64,000 nt of DNA from Ceratodon purpureus (taxonomy: Eukaryota; Streptophyta; Bryopsida; Pseudoditrichales; Ditrichaceae), in NCBI GenBank assembly GCA_014871385.1, contig MU104862.1, forward strand, positions 1 to 64,000. Reading direction: 5' to 3'. The position numbers and the translations under genes were made by a program. The notes under the pieces are model-generated. The model saw nothing but the letters and a program-made list of their open reading frames with translations, ran no database searches and was not told the DNA's origin. Each line of letters begins with the position of its first letter. The first letter of the stretch is position 1. Of this stretch, positions 1 to 12,303 are shown piece after piece.

Positions 1-1300
1 GAGCTCACAGTCATGTCTCAGCTCATGGCACCCTAAACCGGAACATTAATCACTTGCTATCTCCCTACTGTCGTTGTCTCCAACATTTGACAGGACGTCC
101 ATCGAGGAGCACGGAGACGCCGTGACTGAGACGGAGAGCGAGACAGTGCCTGGAGGAGCCCCTACTCCCCGGAGCGCCCTGGATACTTTCGTCGACACTG
201 GCTGGGAAAACTTGTTTTTTCCAATACCACTCTGGGCCTCCGACGTTGGGACAGGCATCCAATTCCAGCGGGAAGCGCGCAGCCGAGGATGATGGTGGCG
301 ACAATCACTCAACTGATCCAGTTTGAAGCGGACACGACGGGATGATATTCAAGAAGCGGACGTTGCGATGGATGCAGGGGCGATAGCTCCGGATGATCGT
401 GCAGGAAGACGCTTTACAACGCGCGCGCATGGGAGAACGCCATGAAACGGATGGACGACCGTCGGGAGGCGGTCTCTGATCGGCAGGCATCCGATGACGA
501 AGACGAGACGGCCATACAGCGCTTGGTGTTGGAGACGAGGCCCTTCTACGCCACCGTTCTCCTCCTCCTTCCGCAAGCGTCTCATTCCCCTGTCTACGCG
601 AGGTATGTCACGGTTCTCCACCCTCTCCTTTCTGAAGCAATTCAGAGTCTACACTCTAACATAGTTCGCAAATGATGGGCTCGGGTTTGTTATTTTACAA
701 AGACTTGTCTAATGGTTAGTTGCATGCGCAGAGGAGCTGGCCCAGGAAGGAGATCACACAATAGAGCGACGACGATACTGCTTCACCTGTGTGGGAAGAC
801 GTAGACATGGCCCTGAATCTAGGAGTGAAAGACTGCACGGAGAGGAGAGGAGAGCTTAGAAGGGCCGCGTTATATAGTGGCCTGTGATAATCTGTTAGGC
901 TTGATGTGAATATGAATGTGTAGTTTAACCTGGGTCTCTAGGCTGCCAAGCCATAAGAATGTCGGAGAACAAGTAGGTCGTGTTGAGAGCGTCGAATGCC
1001 CTTTTTGTTTTTGATTTAAAAAACACTCGTGCTTCTTCAGACACTTTGAGCTCTCTGTCCCGGATATAGCCAAATACATAGGTAGTTGTTCGGGACATGT
1101 GTTTCACAAAGGACGATGTGATCAGGACATGTGTTTCACAAATGCGGTGTGTTAACATCCGCTGGACTGTAAGTGCACACATTTCCCATGTAATTACGGT
1201 GGACGTATTCTCAGTTCACCTTTGGTCACTCATTCACACCCCCCCTTTTGCGCATGTTCTTTGTCGAAACTCGGGTTCTGGATATGCAGGTCAGCTCTTG
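1..1300. other. No recognisable gene; short direct repeat
   Basis: Mixed-composition sequence with several short overlapping open frames on both strands. None has a recognisable motif or a convincing exon structure. An 18-bp direct repeat beginning GGACATGTGTTTCAC lies at about 1093-1110 and 1125-1142. I see no RNA gene. Confidence 0.5.
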
Positions 1301-1441
1301 TAATCCTTGCGTAAATTTAACGTGATTTCTTGGATCTGGATATTATTCTTTTTGGGCGAACTCTGGTTTAGGGTTTCTTGCAAAAATGTGGTGAAATACG
1401 GGAAACTGGATGTGAAGAAATTATCTGGGTTTCTGAATCTG

Positions 1442-2745
1442 TCAATGCTTATAAACAGTCAGGACCTCTTCTTGAGGTTTACCATGGACTCGATCTTTAA
1501 AGTTACATTCGGTTACGAAATTGGTACCCTGAAACCTGAGCTCCCTGACATCCTTTTGCCGATGCTTTCGCCCTCACGAATGAGATCGCGTCCAGCAGAT
1601 TCATGAATCCATTCTGGAAGCTGCAGCGAGTTTTAAACGTTGGGTCAGAGGCATCTATCGCCAAGAGTGCAAATGTAGTAGATGACCTCATTTACGACGT
1701 GTTGAAGGGGAGAACTGCAGAGAATCTGCAGAATTATGTGAGTGCATTGTCTTTCACCCTAAGCCTCGAGCGTGGCTCGGATAATCCGGATGTGATTTCT
1801 TTTTTCGAACGTTGTGAGAGTGATCATGAGTGTAGCATTCCATTTTCTATCTTATGATCATTCTGACATAGAACGCTTTCTCTCTAAGCAGGGGCAGAGC
1901 AACCTCTTCACCAGATTCAAGCTTTTGAACCAGGGAAGGAAGGAGCTCACAGACAAGACCCTCCGTGACACATCGTTGAATTTCTTGATTGCTGGTAGAG
2001 ATAGTAGTGGCCTCACCCTGTCATGGTTTATATACATGATGACGCTTCACCCGCACATCGAGCAGAAGTTATTTGAGGAGCTACGTGATCTCGACACTGA
2101 AAATGTAGTGAATGGCGACATGAGCAGCAAAGAGGTGCCACGAACTGGAGATAACTACTTTCATGAAAGGGTTGAGAGATTTTCTGAGCTGCTCACTTTT
2201 GATGCCCTGCTGAACCTCCAGTGCTCGCATGCGTGCATCCTGGAGACTCCAAGGCTTTTGAACCCTACAGTGCCGATGGTAATTCTTCGAGACTCCTGGC
2301 TCTCGCAGAAATTTTGGCAACATTTCAAATTCCTTGATGCCTTGGATATGATGAGAAATCGCCAGGATTCTAACAGAAAACTTTCTGATAACTGCATTTT
2401 CAGGTTGACGAGACAAGATTTTTGCAGCTTGTACGTGTTTGTGGCTTTGTGACCCAGCATATTATAATTAAGGTGGAGACTATTTTCATGCTGACATACA
2501 TCACAAAGTTCAACAGTTGAGGAAAAGGGCTAATTAGTCAAGAATTGTGTGATAATTTACGTGCAGATTCGGAAGAGTGTCGCAGCTGATGACACACTTC
2601 CTGATGGAACCGAAGTGAAGAAAGGTGAGTCTGTAATGTATGCAGCTTATGCAATGGGACGATTGCCACACTGAGTTCAAGCCAGAGAGATGGCTTGTGG
2701 ATGGAGGTGTCCAGCCTGAATCCCCCTTCAAATTCGTGACATCCC
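1442..2745 (+). pseudogene. Cytochrome P450 remnant, CYP704/CYP86-clan type
   Basis: CYP704-type P450s are ER-bound fatty-acid hydroxylases used for cutin or sporopollenin precursors. Colinear fragments are visible: a C-D region with DLFLRFTMDSIFKVTFG and EIGTLKPELPD (about 1460-1550); ADAFALTNEIASSRF with FMNPFWKLQRVLNVGSEA (about 1560-1660); the I-helix IAGRDSSGLTLSWF (about 1984-2030); ETPRL with the ExxR glutamate and arginine (about 2245); LPDGTEVKKGESVMYAAYAM (about 2590-2660); and FKPERWLVDGG with QPESPFKF (about 2680-2740). The frame shifts near 1550-1560, the stretch between MGRLPH and FKPERW has lost coding sequence, the first half of the protein is absent, and no FxxGxRxCxG haem loop follows. 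It cannot encode a working enzyme. Assignment to the CYP86 clan is firm; CYP704 is my best memory-based match. Confidence 0.8.
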
Positions 2746-2840
2746 AAGTAATTAAGCACATCCCAGATTCTTCGCATTCTTTCTTTCTTGGCTATCTCTT
2801 GTGACATTACCATCTTGGGACCAAAACATAAGCCTGGCAT

Positions 2841-4944
2841 GGCAGGAATGCCAATGCAGAACAGGGGGCGATGTCACTGAGGTAAGACCTCTTCACACGT
2901 CAGGAAACTAGCAGTGTTGGTCCGAAACTACTGCCAATGCAATGCTCACAGACATTATAATCTGATTGAATGTCAAGACTGAAGTACTGATGCGTCAATT
3001 GTGGGTTCTTTTAAAAAAATTACAGCTCGAATTTGTGTCAACGTTAGGAGTACGTGATTTCTGTGCAATACTCTAGTTTGCACGAGTGACGTAATCACTG
3101 CTAAGATTGCTCCGGTTTATTTGGGCTAATCCATTGTACCTTCCTCAAATTTCGCAACGAAGGCTGGACCTCCGAGTTGCATCGGCAAGGACTCAGCCAT
3201 GTTGCAGCTGCGCATAGTATTAGCCACTTTGTGCAGGTTCTTCACATTCCTGGTGGTGCCGGGCACTCATGTCAGATACATGCAGATGTCTACCTTGTTG
3301 CTGGCCCATCCTGGTTTACCTATCACTGCATAAAATAAAATTAGATGAATGATGGAATATCTTGGAATAGAACACATGAATCAAAAACCAAATGAATTAA
3401 TAATGTTCATAGTGATCACATGAAGTCCACTAATATAACAAATATCTAATGAAACTTCATTGATTGTGGATGAAATTTGTACCTCAAAATTATTTATTTT
3501 GTGAAAAGTTGAATTTCAAAAAATTACTTGTTTTTATTACCAGACACCAAAATTTGAAATTAATTAATTATTTGATCAATGAGTGTCAAAGCTACCCCTA
3601 AAGTAAGGTAGAATTTATAGATGAGAGTGATACAGATCCACTATTTGACGATAAATCCAATATTTGACAACCTAATATTAAAACAAAGGCGGGTTTTATT
3701 ACAACGGGTGTTTTTATACTTCGGCCATTTGTATCCGTAACACCATAGCAGGTTTGGTCCTCAACTAACGAATATTTATTTTATTTGAAAAATAAAGGTT
3801 TGTCCATAAAAAACTGAATTTATCAATTTCTGTTTTTTAGCAAAAAAATTGGTGTTCAAATTACCTTAAATGGCTTAGAAATAACAAAATATTGCAAAAA
3901 ATAATTTATTCTATTTTTGTCCTTATGTCTTAATAATTTTAAAATTTGTTAGTTTTTTATATTTAGAGTTATTTTGGAACAAACATGCTATGGTATTACA
4001 GTATAGATTCACCTCAAAATCCCCCTTTGGTCTGTTTTTACTTCAGTTGTAATTGGCCTTGTATTCTTCCGTGATTTGAAAATAATTAAGTAGTATGTTT
4101 TCTTGATTTAGTAGTTGAAAAGGTGCATATGATAAAATTTAATTTAGAGCTGAAAAATGCTCTAAAATTTTTTCATTGGGTTTATGTTCTTGTTGTAGGA
4201 TATTTGGAAAAAATTAAATAATTATGTACTAGGTAACCTATTAAATAATTATGCTCAACGAGAAACAATTTCGGCAAACAAAATCCTACCAAGGATGCTC
4301 GAAGCTTAGAAAACTCAACTTTTTTATTGTAGTAGATCTAGTGAGGTATTCTTTGTATCTCTTTGGCTTGTAATGAAGACTTGCACATGTTTTTCTTGCT
4401 AAATAAACAAACTTTGATATCTTGATAAGAAGATCATTACCATCTTTAAAGAAAAGTTAACAATACATCACTCTAATATTTAAAAGATGTTTTTGGTCAA
4501 AAGTACCACGCTAGGACATTATATATTGTGTAATTTATCATCCAAATATAAGTTGCTATTCATTTTGGTCGTATGTCTCTGTATCAAAATTATGATAATA
4601 TCCATCTTTGTTAATAGATTTGAAAACTCAGTCACGAGATAGATAGAAACACCGACCCTTTGACAGGGTCGGCGTTAATAAAGTGTCCGTTTGTAATGTC
4701 ATTGACCCGGTGCCTACAGGATAGGGGGACATTGAGACTTTCTCTCCTCTTTCGAGGACTCAGTCACTACAATGTAAAGACAGTCAATATCAATGAGAAG
4801 TTTGGAATGTTTGACATGTCACCTTTGATTGTAACAGATCTGAAGTTGAGACAAATTTGTTCAAAGTAACCGTACAACGGTACAAAGAACATCTAGTTGT
4901 CTTATTGCCAGTTTCTTCTATAGTCTTACAGTCCTTTTCAATCC
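2841..4944. other. AT-rich intergenic DNA
   Basis: Long A/T-rich sequence with many stops in all frames. I see no gene, tRNA or structured repeat apart from simple AT runs. Confidence 0.6.
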
Positions 4945-5300
4945 AAGAATGTTACATGCTACCCTACGGTTTTATGTCAAAGAATGTTGTCTATTGTCTT
5001 ACAGCTTTTCTGGAATGTTGTATCTTCTCTTCTAACTTTCTCGACAATCTTGTCTGCTATCTATCAGCTTTTCTGAGAAAGATGTTTGTTATCTTGTTGC
5101 TTTCTTTGGTATGTTGTTTGCTATCTAGTACACTTCCTATTCAAAAATGTTGTCTAGTATCTTCCAGCTTTTCCAGAATTGCTTTCATAAGATCGTTGTC
5201 TGCAACCTTATGACGTTTTGTCTGCAATTGTTCATTAGTATTTTTTGAGTTTTTGTTGGCTTTTCATGTCTACAAATGTTGACTGCTATCTCTTAATCAA
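4945..5300. repeat. Degenerate tandem repeat of about 33 bp
   Basis: The theme AATGTTGTCTGCTATCT followed by T(A/C)CAGCTTTTCTG recurs about every 30-36 bp (near 4947, 4983, 5013, 5045, 5079, 5110, 5146 and 5190). The copies are strongly diverged. A 118-aa open frame across the block (4857-5213) is Cys/Leu/Ser-rich and follows the repeat, so I do not treat it as a gene. Confidence 0.55.
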
Positions 5301-6737
5301 GATATCTGATTGATTGTATACAAATGGATTTTTTGATTGATTTTTAATTTCAATTTTTTAAAATCTAATGTCTTTGATAATTCTTCACTACTTGTAGCGA
5401 AACGAAGTTTGGAATGAAGATTGTAGGTCGTGATTTATATGGTTCGGGAGAAATCATGTCAGTCCTAGAACATCCATGAATATCTTCTATTTGTATTTTT
5501 ATTACTTAAGTAGCATGTGCACCACATCCTTCACACTCTGCACTGTGTCTTTCCCTAAACCTGGGCTTTGCTTCCTGTTGCAACAAGCTGTTGACGGGAT
5601 CCGGTTGGCCTCCATGAAGAAGGAAGCTTCAGAGTCTCTCTCGCACATGCCACCAAGCCAGGGAGATGCCGGAGAAACTCTTGGTAATGTCCTAGCTCGG
5701 ATCCTTTCTAGGATCAGCATCTCCTCAAAACATTGATAGGATGTGTGTTTGATCGAAGGCACATTTTCAATCTGGTGTAAGTGTGCTTCCATCTCGGCTT
5801 TGAAAGAACAACAGAAATAGTACCTCTTTGTTCCAATGTTTATTGGAGATCAAAATGAGAGTCATTAACAGTTAATTGGATATTTTCGGAGGTAAAAGTA
5901 GGCCTCACTTGACAATGTTTATGGCTCAAAGTATTGCTCTATGCATCTTTTGTATATTTTATTACTTTATATATTGAAGAAATCAATTGGCTCTCATGAA
6001 ATAAAATTACATAGTGAAAATGATCTTCTTAATAATAAATATCCAAAAAATTATCTTTTAAATAAAATTTTGATTAAATTTAGATGTGTTATGGTACTGT
6101 ATATGGTTTCCACAATAATCAATTCTAATGAGCTCATCAGAAGGGTGAGTAACCATGGCTGGAGGACCCCGACTTCTGAAAAAAATGAGTCCACCTCTCC
6201 TCTCCCACCAATATCTGGGAATCTTAATTTTGGATGTACACTACATGCTTACTACAACTATATAGTGTAGCTGCAAACGACCACTATGATACACTTTTAA
6301 AAGGAATAGAGACATTTCAACGGTCAATATCCATGTTGATGATTGATCCAATAGAATGTTGTCAAAAAATGAAATAAAATAAAAACAATTTTTGAGGCTT
6401 TTAATGTATATTTTATTTTATTAAATAAACACATTTGATATTTTTTTAATAATTTCTAATCAAGTCATTTTTTGATATTTTGATAACAATGTTCACACTT
6501 GGATACATTATTTTTATCATTTCATTCATTTTTATTTGAAGTTTTTAAAAGTACTTAACATTAAACTAATGTCAACGTGCTCAACGGCACGGGTCCCACT
6601 AGTATCTAACATATCTAAGAATACCATACAAAAAAAGAGTCAAACTCATGATAATTAATACATTCAGATTGATTATAGTATATGAAACATTCCAATCATT
6701 TGAACTGAAAACCCCGAGTCATTTGAATTGAGGACTA
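5301..6737. other. AT-rich intergenic DNA with one exon-like patch
   Basis: Mostly A/T-rich. A short GC-balanced patch at about 5585-5736 reads QAVDGIRLASMKKEASESLS and then stays open to a stop. It could be an exon remnant of an unidentified gene; I cannot name it. Nothing else is supported. Confidence 0.4.
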
Positions 6738-6739
6738 TT

Positions 6740-6845
6740 ATGAATTCAGATTCTCGATTCTCAACTCAACAACTAAGGATTTCCAATCCAGTGACGGGGG
6801 TGCCCAGGCCAGTGACCTTGGGGTGCCCAGGCCAGTGACCCCGTG
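6740..6845 (-). repeat. Dispersed GGGGTCACTGGC-type repeat, inverted copy
   Basis: Read on the minus strand, this stretch carries two GGTCACTGGCCTGGGCACCC units followed by a diverged match to the sequence around TTGGTTGTTGAATTGAGAAT. The same ordered pair occurs on the plus strand at 17625-17735 and 45755-45845, so this is a third, inverted member of one repeat. Confidence 0.5.
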
Positions 6846-7635
6846 TCTTGGTGTTTAGGGTCGATGAGCTGAATCGGTGCAATCTTCCACAACTCTCGAT
6901 CTCATCTTCCACTGTCTAAGTTGCATCCTGAGTACTTCTTGCATTCTAGAAGTTGGTATTATTTTTTTGTTTTGCTCAGGTTGATCAGGATCATGGCGAA
7001 GTCGTGCTCGGTGGCAGCGCTGCCGTAGGTGATGGCGGTGCTAGTGGGGACCTGTGCGTCCGGGGCCCAAGCTGATCAACCTGCATGGCTCGGGCAAAAT
7101 GGATCTCAATCAAGCCGTATGTGCAACTGTATGTCGATGGTGTCCCGACCGGGCCGCCGCCGGTTACAACCATAATCTGTGCGGATTTGATAGTTCTTTG
7201 AGGTACGTATAATTACGTTCTGTGCTAATTTCTTTACAAGTGATAGAACCAGTAGATGATCGTTCAATCACATTATGTCGATATGATGACCTCATTAACA
7301 TCTCTAGGCTCCCTCACTTTGTAGATCAGAGGATACGGCCTCACACACGGGAGTACGTGACATCCAGGGCTGGAATCACGATGATTTTAATCATCAGGCC
7401 TACCGAGCGTAATTGAGTCTATGAGTAGGTTGCCTCGAGGTATGTCTCCCCTCCTCCTCCACTTGAGATCTCCAGTGGCTTACTGCATAAACCTCATGCT
7501 TCTTCCTCTTTATCATATCTGTTTACAGAAGTCTTACTTGATTTGCGTGCCTTAAGTCTTGCTAGTTCTGCTTCTGAGTACCAGGTCCTGTTTTTGTCTC
7601 GTTTTGATTCGGCACTGCGGTCTTTGACTCACACA
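6846..7635. other. No recognisable gene
   Basis: A GC-rich island at about 6990-7160 is open on both strands without motifs; the remainder is mixed. Nothing can be named. Confidence 0.4.
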
Positions 7636-8139
7636 ATGTCTTGCGAAGTCATTGCATGCCATGGAGTTTTGCAGGCGCTGCTGGCTGAAGTCGCCCGTGG
7701 TCCGGACCCTTGGGACTATTTTTGCACTGACCAGACCTGGGTCGCACCGGAAATTGTAACCTTCGCAGATGTTGACCGAGCTCGCGCGGTTTGCAAGATG
7801 TGGAAGAACACGGTGGATGCCAATCCGGAGTATGCCGTCATGCGCCTGGCTCGTGCAGATTTTTCCGAAGTTGCGGGAGATAACTGGGTCCGAAAGGATG
7901 AATTCGAGGCATTCCGCTTCAACTACTCATGGGGCATCCTGAACACGTCCTGGACGATGGCAGTTCCTTTCTCTGATGCACGCTACCGCAACCTGCCACT
8001 CGCGAGCCTCACTACGGAGGAGTTGCGCCACCTGCGCGAACGTCTTGCTGGTCCCGGGAATAGTCCGATCTGGGTCTACGACGGCAGTAAAATTGCTCCA
8101 CGTCCAGACATATGGGTGGCACAGTCCGCACGCGCTTAG
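7636..8139 (+). CDS. Intact 167-aa hypothetical protein, weakly F-box-like
   Basis: An uninterrupted frame starts at the first ATG after a stretch that is open only with non-ATG starts (ACAATGTCT context) and ends TAG. Composition is more GC-balanced than the flanks. Around residues 40-70 the pattern FADVDRARAVCKMWKNTVDA resembles the second half of an F-box (VCKxW core), and the rest is rich in Trp, Arg and Leu. I do not recognise the family. F-box-like proteins bind SKP1 and recruit substrates to SCF ubiquitin ligases, but the N-terminal LPxxLL part is not clear, so this function is only a possibility. No intron is needed, and it is one of very few undamaged ORFs outside the cassettes. Confidence 0.5.
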   Translation: MSCEVIACHGVLQALLAEVARGPDPWDYFCTDQTWVAPEIVTFADVDRARAVCKMWKNTVDANPEYAVMRLARADFSEVAGDNWVRKDEFEAFRFNYSWGILNTSWTMAVPFSDARYRNLPLASLTTEELRHLRERLAGPGNSPIWVYDGSKIAPRPDIWVAQSARA

Positions 8140-9068
8140 AGGCACTTCTGTTTTCTCTATGCCTTCCGAATCTAACATGTTCCGAAATGTCTTTATCCAT
8201 ACTTGCGACTTTAACGTTGTCAGGCGGTGTACAACAGGATATCTACTTAGAGCGTGCACAGGGGCGTCTGCTTCCTCCGTTACTGTACCGACGTATCGGT
8301 GTCATCGTCACTGTAGGGCTGGTGCACATGTGCAGTACCTTTTGCCTCTGCTACTATATATTCTCTCTCTGTACAAAGAAGAATAGGGTCAACCAGGTGA
8401 CATTAGTCAGTTGAATACGTAGTATGTAAGTTAGTGTCTTAGTCCTCACATCCGAACACTTGAGCCTAGCTTCTAGTGGCAAATTTTGCAGTTTTCCCCT
8501 AGCTGATACGAACTTTAGCAGGCCAGAGTATTTGCTGAGAATCTGTTCTCGATGCCGTTTTGTACCTTGCTGTTTTTGATTATAAATATGCAAATGAACA
8601 ATTACTACCGTATTGATTTCGTCTGTCCTCACATGCATTCTTGGTTGCATGCTCTGTTTCATTGGAAAGGATTCATCTTCTCGAAGATCCAGTGTTTTGT
8701 TCTTTTCGCATCTGAATCCATGTATGTCGAGATCGGTGGACATTTGTCCATACGCAGTCACTGCCGGTGAAGACGGTGGAATCAAAACAGAATGGAACAT
8801 GTCGTTGTAACTTATGCAATTCGAGATGTCCGCATGTCGAATCTACGGAATAATATTTCAGCGCGTTATGTACATATCTTAGACATATTCTCATCATGTC
8901 TAAACCCTCCAACGGAAATGTCTCAATCGAAATCTACCAAAATGAACACCTAAGCCCTAATTCGGCCACATCAGATCACCACGTAGGACAAGAAGTGGCG
9001 CCACGTCCGGCGCTCCAAGACTTTTTCACTGGATGGCTCCGACAGTCTTTTGGTTACAAAAATCGGGC
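8140..9068. other. No recognisable gene
   Basis: Mixed sequence between the 167-aa ORF and the first TIR element. Several short open frames on both strands lack motifs. It may contain the 3' UTR of the upstream ORF. Confidence 0.4.
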
Positions 9069-9580
9069 GGGACACATGTAGCAGAGGTGACCTCCGGCTA
9101 TGGCCCCGGGGAATTGAAGGGTGGGGGCAGGGGACCCGGCGCTTACTGGGCGGGCAGCCCCATAGGATTTGAATTTTTTTATTTTTTTATTTTTTTATTT
9201 AAAACAAAAAATTATTTGGGAAAAAAATAGAGGCAATAAAAACCAAAATTCAATGGGATCAACCCTGGCTACCCCGTGATCGCTGTTTTGAGTGAACCCT
9301 AAAATTACTTAACGGGCAACGGGTCCTACCGGACCCGTCGCCCTTATTCAAACCCTTCTCGCTCCGCTCGATGGGTTTGAAAAACCTTATATTACTCGTG
9401 TAAATTTCTGAGACCATTTGTTTAAAAAAAAGAGTAAAAAATTAACAAATTAAAAAAAAAATAATGAAAGTTGGGGCTCCCCGGTGAGAGCTGCCCCTTG
9501 CTCGATGTCGGGTCCTCATGCTCCCGACCCCCCACTCCGCCGGGGCCATAGCCGGAGGTCACCTCTGCTACATTCTACCC
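9069..9580. mobile_element. Non-autonomous TIR element, copy 1
   Basis: Left end GGGACACATGTAGCAGAGGT; right end is the inverted equivalent, ending CTACATTCTACCC. The inverted arms are about 40 bp and include GACCTCCGGCTATGGCCCCG. The interior has poly-A/T stretches, a near-palindrome around ACGGGTCCTACCGGACCCGT and a second hairpin TTCAAACCC...GGGTTTGAA. There is no coding capacity. Copy 1 lacks the matching 8-bp flanks seen in the other three copies and has lost one base in its right end, so it may be a recombinant or its flank may have been rearranged. Confidence 0.8.
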
Positions 9581-9589
9581 GGACAAACT

Positions 9590-10576
9590 TGGAGTGCTTC
9601 AGGTACTCTACAATGCATGGCAGCACCTGTGTTGGTGCTACCCCCCTTATTAGTAGATTCAAACCACCTTCAAACACCTATTTTTTCCACCTATCATGAA
9701 TTTGATAAGTTGGTGGAAGCATGCCATGCAGTCCTACGCATATGTGTGCAAACAGCAACAGATAAGAACATCAGTACTTGTGATTCTCCGGTGCATTGTT
9801 TGGGCATGCAACGATGTTGGCCCAGGTTGGAAATTAGGCTAGCACAAGCAGGCTTGGGAATCTACACCACTCCAACACTATATTCTGAATTGGTTTACAC
9901 ACATGTGGCTATCCTCAACGCAACCTCTTGCATCTCAAGGCAGATTGCTCTGAGAAGCAACACTGCTTGCCGATTTGAGGTAAGTGCCAATGGATCGATG
10001 ACTGCGGGAGATGACCTGGACCTACTACATCAGTGTTGGAGTGCCCTCTCTAAGGATGCAAAATCTCTGGACATCATGCATCGAATCCAATTTGATTATC
10101 GAGACTCTGTCTCGGTTGATCCTTTTAGAGGAAGTGCTGATTGAGTTTCCCTTTGTCGAGTTCAGCGTTGAGCAGTTGACACAGGGTGCACATGGCTTAT
10201 TGGACTCTGTTGAGTTTTCGCAAATTAATGTTTTGCGAAATATCCTAGTTCTTGGCGAGTACAGGCCGGAGTACGATGGGATTCCAGCTCAACTTTAGGA
10301 GCATTATCGACACATGTCCGAGAGTAGAGGCAGTGCATTAGAGATTCTTGAGAACCGACTCAAGACAGATTACCTGGACATGAGTGTTTTGCATGCTCTT
10401 TCAGAATCTCAAACACTAGAAAAGCTCAATGAGCCGAATGTTTTTGCCAATGTTGATGAGGCCATTGCTGCGTGGACACTCATGGATCCAATACTAGCAG
10501 CTAATATAATATCCATGCAACAAAGGGTGTTCATCAATTGCGTGGGATTGTTGATGCCTTCCGGCCATCCCATGTG
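9590..10576 (+). pseudogene. Coding-like region of unknown family, interrupted
   Basis: A frame open to 10144 (with SKDAKSLDIMHRIQFDYRDS near its end) gives way in other frames to LIEFPFVEFSVEQLTQGAHG and, after a stop at about 10297, to EILENRLKTDYLDMSVLHAL ending at 10577. Amino-acid composition is protein-like across all three pieces, suggesting one gene with a frameshift and a stop, or unrecognised introns. I do not recognise the family. Confidence 0.35.
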
Positions 10577-10988
10577 ATGATCGCAATGACCGCGTGCGTG
10601 GCATGTGAAAGGAGGTCTCTGGCAAGATGTTGAGCATCCTTTGATGGAAGCCTGGCCACCCCTCCACTCAGAGCTACCAGTTTGGTGGGTTGGATCGTAC
10701 ATGCGGCTCAGGCAACAGGAAGGAATTATTTGTGAGACTATGCAACAATTCACACCTGGCTTGGACATAGGTCCTGTACGAACCTTTTTCTTTGAGAAGT
10801 TTGTAGGTCACGTGTGTTTGTAGACACATGGTTACACCCTTTGCCATTTCTTTTTGGGTTGTCCGTAGCCTTAGGTCAAAGATTTTGATCGTGCCACAAA
10901 CTAGTCAGTTATTGCTGGATCTCAAACGCTCATTGCAGTTGAAATACATTTGGTTTTTTCAGGATAGTCCCAAGCCACTAGAGGAAAA
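10577..10988. other. No recognisable gene
   Basis: Short stretch between the coding-like region and a small palindromic repeat. Nothing is supported beyond short open frames. Confidence 0.4.
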
Positions 10989-11136
10989 CCCCTGTTGAAA
11001 CAACACGCTGAAACAACATTCTGCCGAAAATGTTGTTTCTACCGCCCCCAGATTAAATGTTATTTCTACTGCTGGTGCCAAACAACTCTTGGGGAGTTGA
11101 AACAACATCCTCATCGATATGTTGTTTCGACAGGGG
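10989..11136. repeat. Small terminal-inverted-repeat (MITE-like) unit
   Basis: The ends are CCCCTGTTGAAACAACA (10989) and TGTTGTTTCGACAGGGG (11120-11136), inverted complements with one mismatch. GAAACAACAT and ATGTTGTTTC recur inside in both orientations, making the 148-bp unit largely self-complementary. It has no coding capacity. No clear target duplication was found by eye. Confidence 0.5.
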
Positions 11137-11750
11137 TGAAAATTGCAACAACTGCAGCCAAGGGCACAGTTGAACCAAAGAACCACACCAAACCCTCTCT
11201 CCACACTACCACACAACAACACCACACAACAACACCACTGCACCGGCAACCTCACCGCAATCCACAGGTCCTTCACACCAACACAAACAAACTCCCAAAC
11301 CCTAGCACGATCTCAGATCTGTCACGCACTCACTGAGGGATATTGAGTATACTTCATGCCGAACACAAACAACCCAAAGACGAACAGCGTGGAATTCCTA
11401 AACCCTAAAACCCCCGAACAGTACCCACGACCTCTAAAACCCCCCAACACTTCCAACAGCCCCCCTCACAGAAACAAACCCAGAAAATCACGACGAAAGG
11501 GCCCCAGCTGATACGAATTGAGCAGCGCCTGCTGCTTATTCGCCTTCTCTTCCAAGTCACTCACCACCTGCTTGTCCTGATCCTCAACCAGCATCCACGC
11601 CTCGACCCCCATGGCTGACCCAACTCCTGAACTCCAACGCACTGTCCAACCCAACTCGCAAATTCTCCAAAAAACCCACGACTCTGACACCCACAACCCC
11701 AATTCGCCAACAATCTCCTCACCTTCCAAAACATAGAACTGCAGGTAAAG
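11137..11750. other. No recognisable gene; C/A-rich stretch
   Basis: The CA/ACC-rich run at about 11190-11300 opens several frames without motifs. A minus-strand frame of 104 aa (11466-11780) ends inside repeat R and has no recognisable domain. Confidence 0.4.
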
Positions 11751-12274
11751 GATATCCCAGGGGGGTGGGTTCATTTTCATGATTATGCCTGATTGAAGTC
11801 CCTGAGTACTCTGTCAAGACCAGCATCCGGATTCCACCTTCACGTTACGTTGGTAGGAATCCTTGTTTTTAGCATCCGCTCACTCCATCGCACTTTTACT
11901 TTAACGTGAAAGTATAAAGTAAATGAGTAAAGTTAAAGTACCATGTATAAATAGCTGGTGATCTTATATATTATGTCCAGTCTTGTTTTCGAGATTTTAT
12001 ATATATCTCCTCTGCCCTCCAGTCCTCCTCCTCGGCCTTCATTCCTCCCTCAACCTCAGTGAATCCAGCGCACCCTCTCTCGCGGGCTCTCAGCCGCCTC
12101 AGGAGCTCTTTCGGAGTACGAGACATGGCAGCTCTTTCACATGATGAAAATGGAATCACTGTCGACTACGATAGCAATGAGAGCTAAGAGGATAGCCATG
12201 ATGATAGCCATGAGTAATGTAATTGAATCTCAAACATGTAAATAAATTATGTCATTCATTGTGTGGCTTTGACA
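11751..12274 (+). repeat. Dispersed repeat R, copy 1, with TATA box and 20-aa ORF
   Basis: About 520 bp beginning GATATCCCAGGGGGGTGGG is repeated at 54741-55265 with scattered substitutions. It contains TATAAATAG at about 11946, a pyrimidine-rich leader and ATG at 12125, opening a 20-codon frame (MAALSHDENGITVDYDSNES, stop at 12187). Copy 2 keeps the same frame length with five changed residues. This resembles a gene 5' end (promoter, leader, short ORF) spread as a repeat. No terminal inverted repeats or poly(A) are seen, and the protein is not recognised. Confidence 0.6.
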
Positions 12275-12303
12275 AATTTGACATCTGCTCTTTTCCGATA
12301 CTC

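Noticed and set aside
2770..2840. Inverted haem-binding loop of the P450
   Set aside because: The key Arg and the spacing of FxxGxRxCxG are not present; the resemblance is too weak to annotate.
11190..11340. Thr/Gln/His-rich protein-coding region
   Set aside because: The ORFs arise from a CA/ACC-rich low-complexity run and have no other support.
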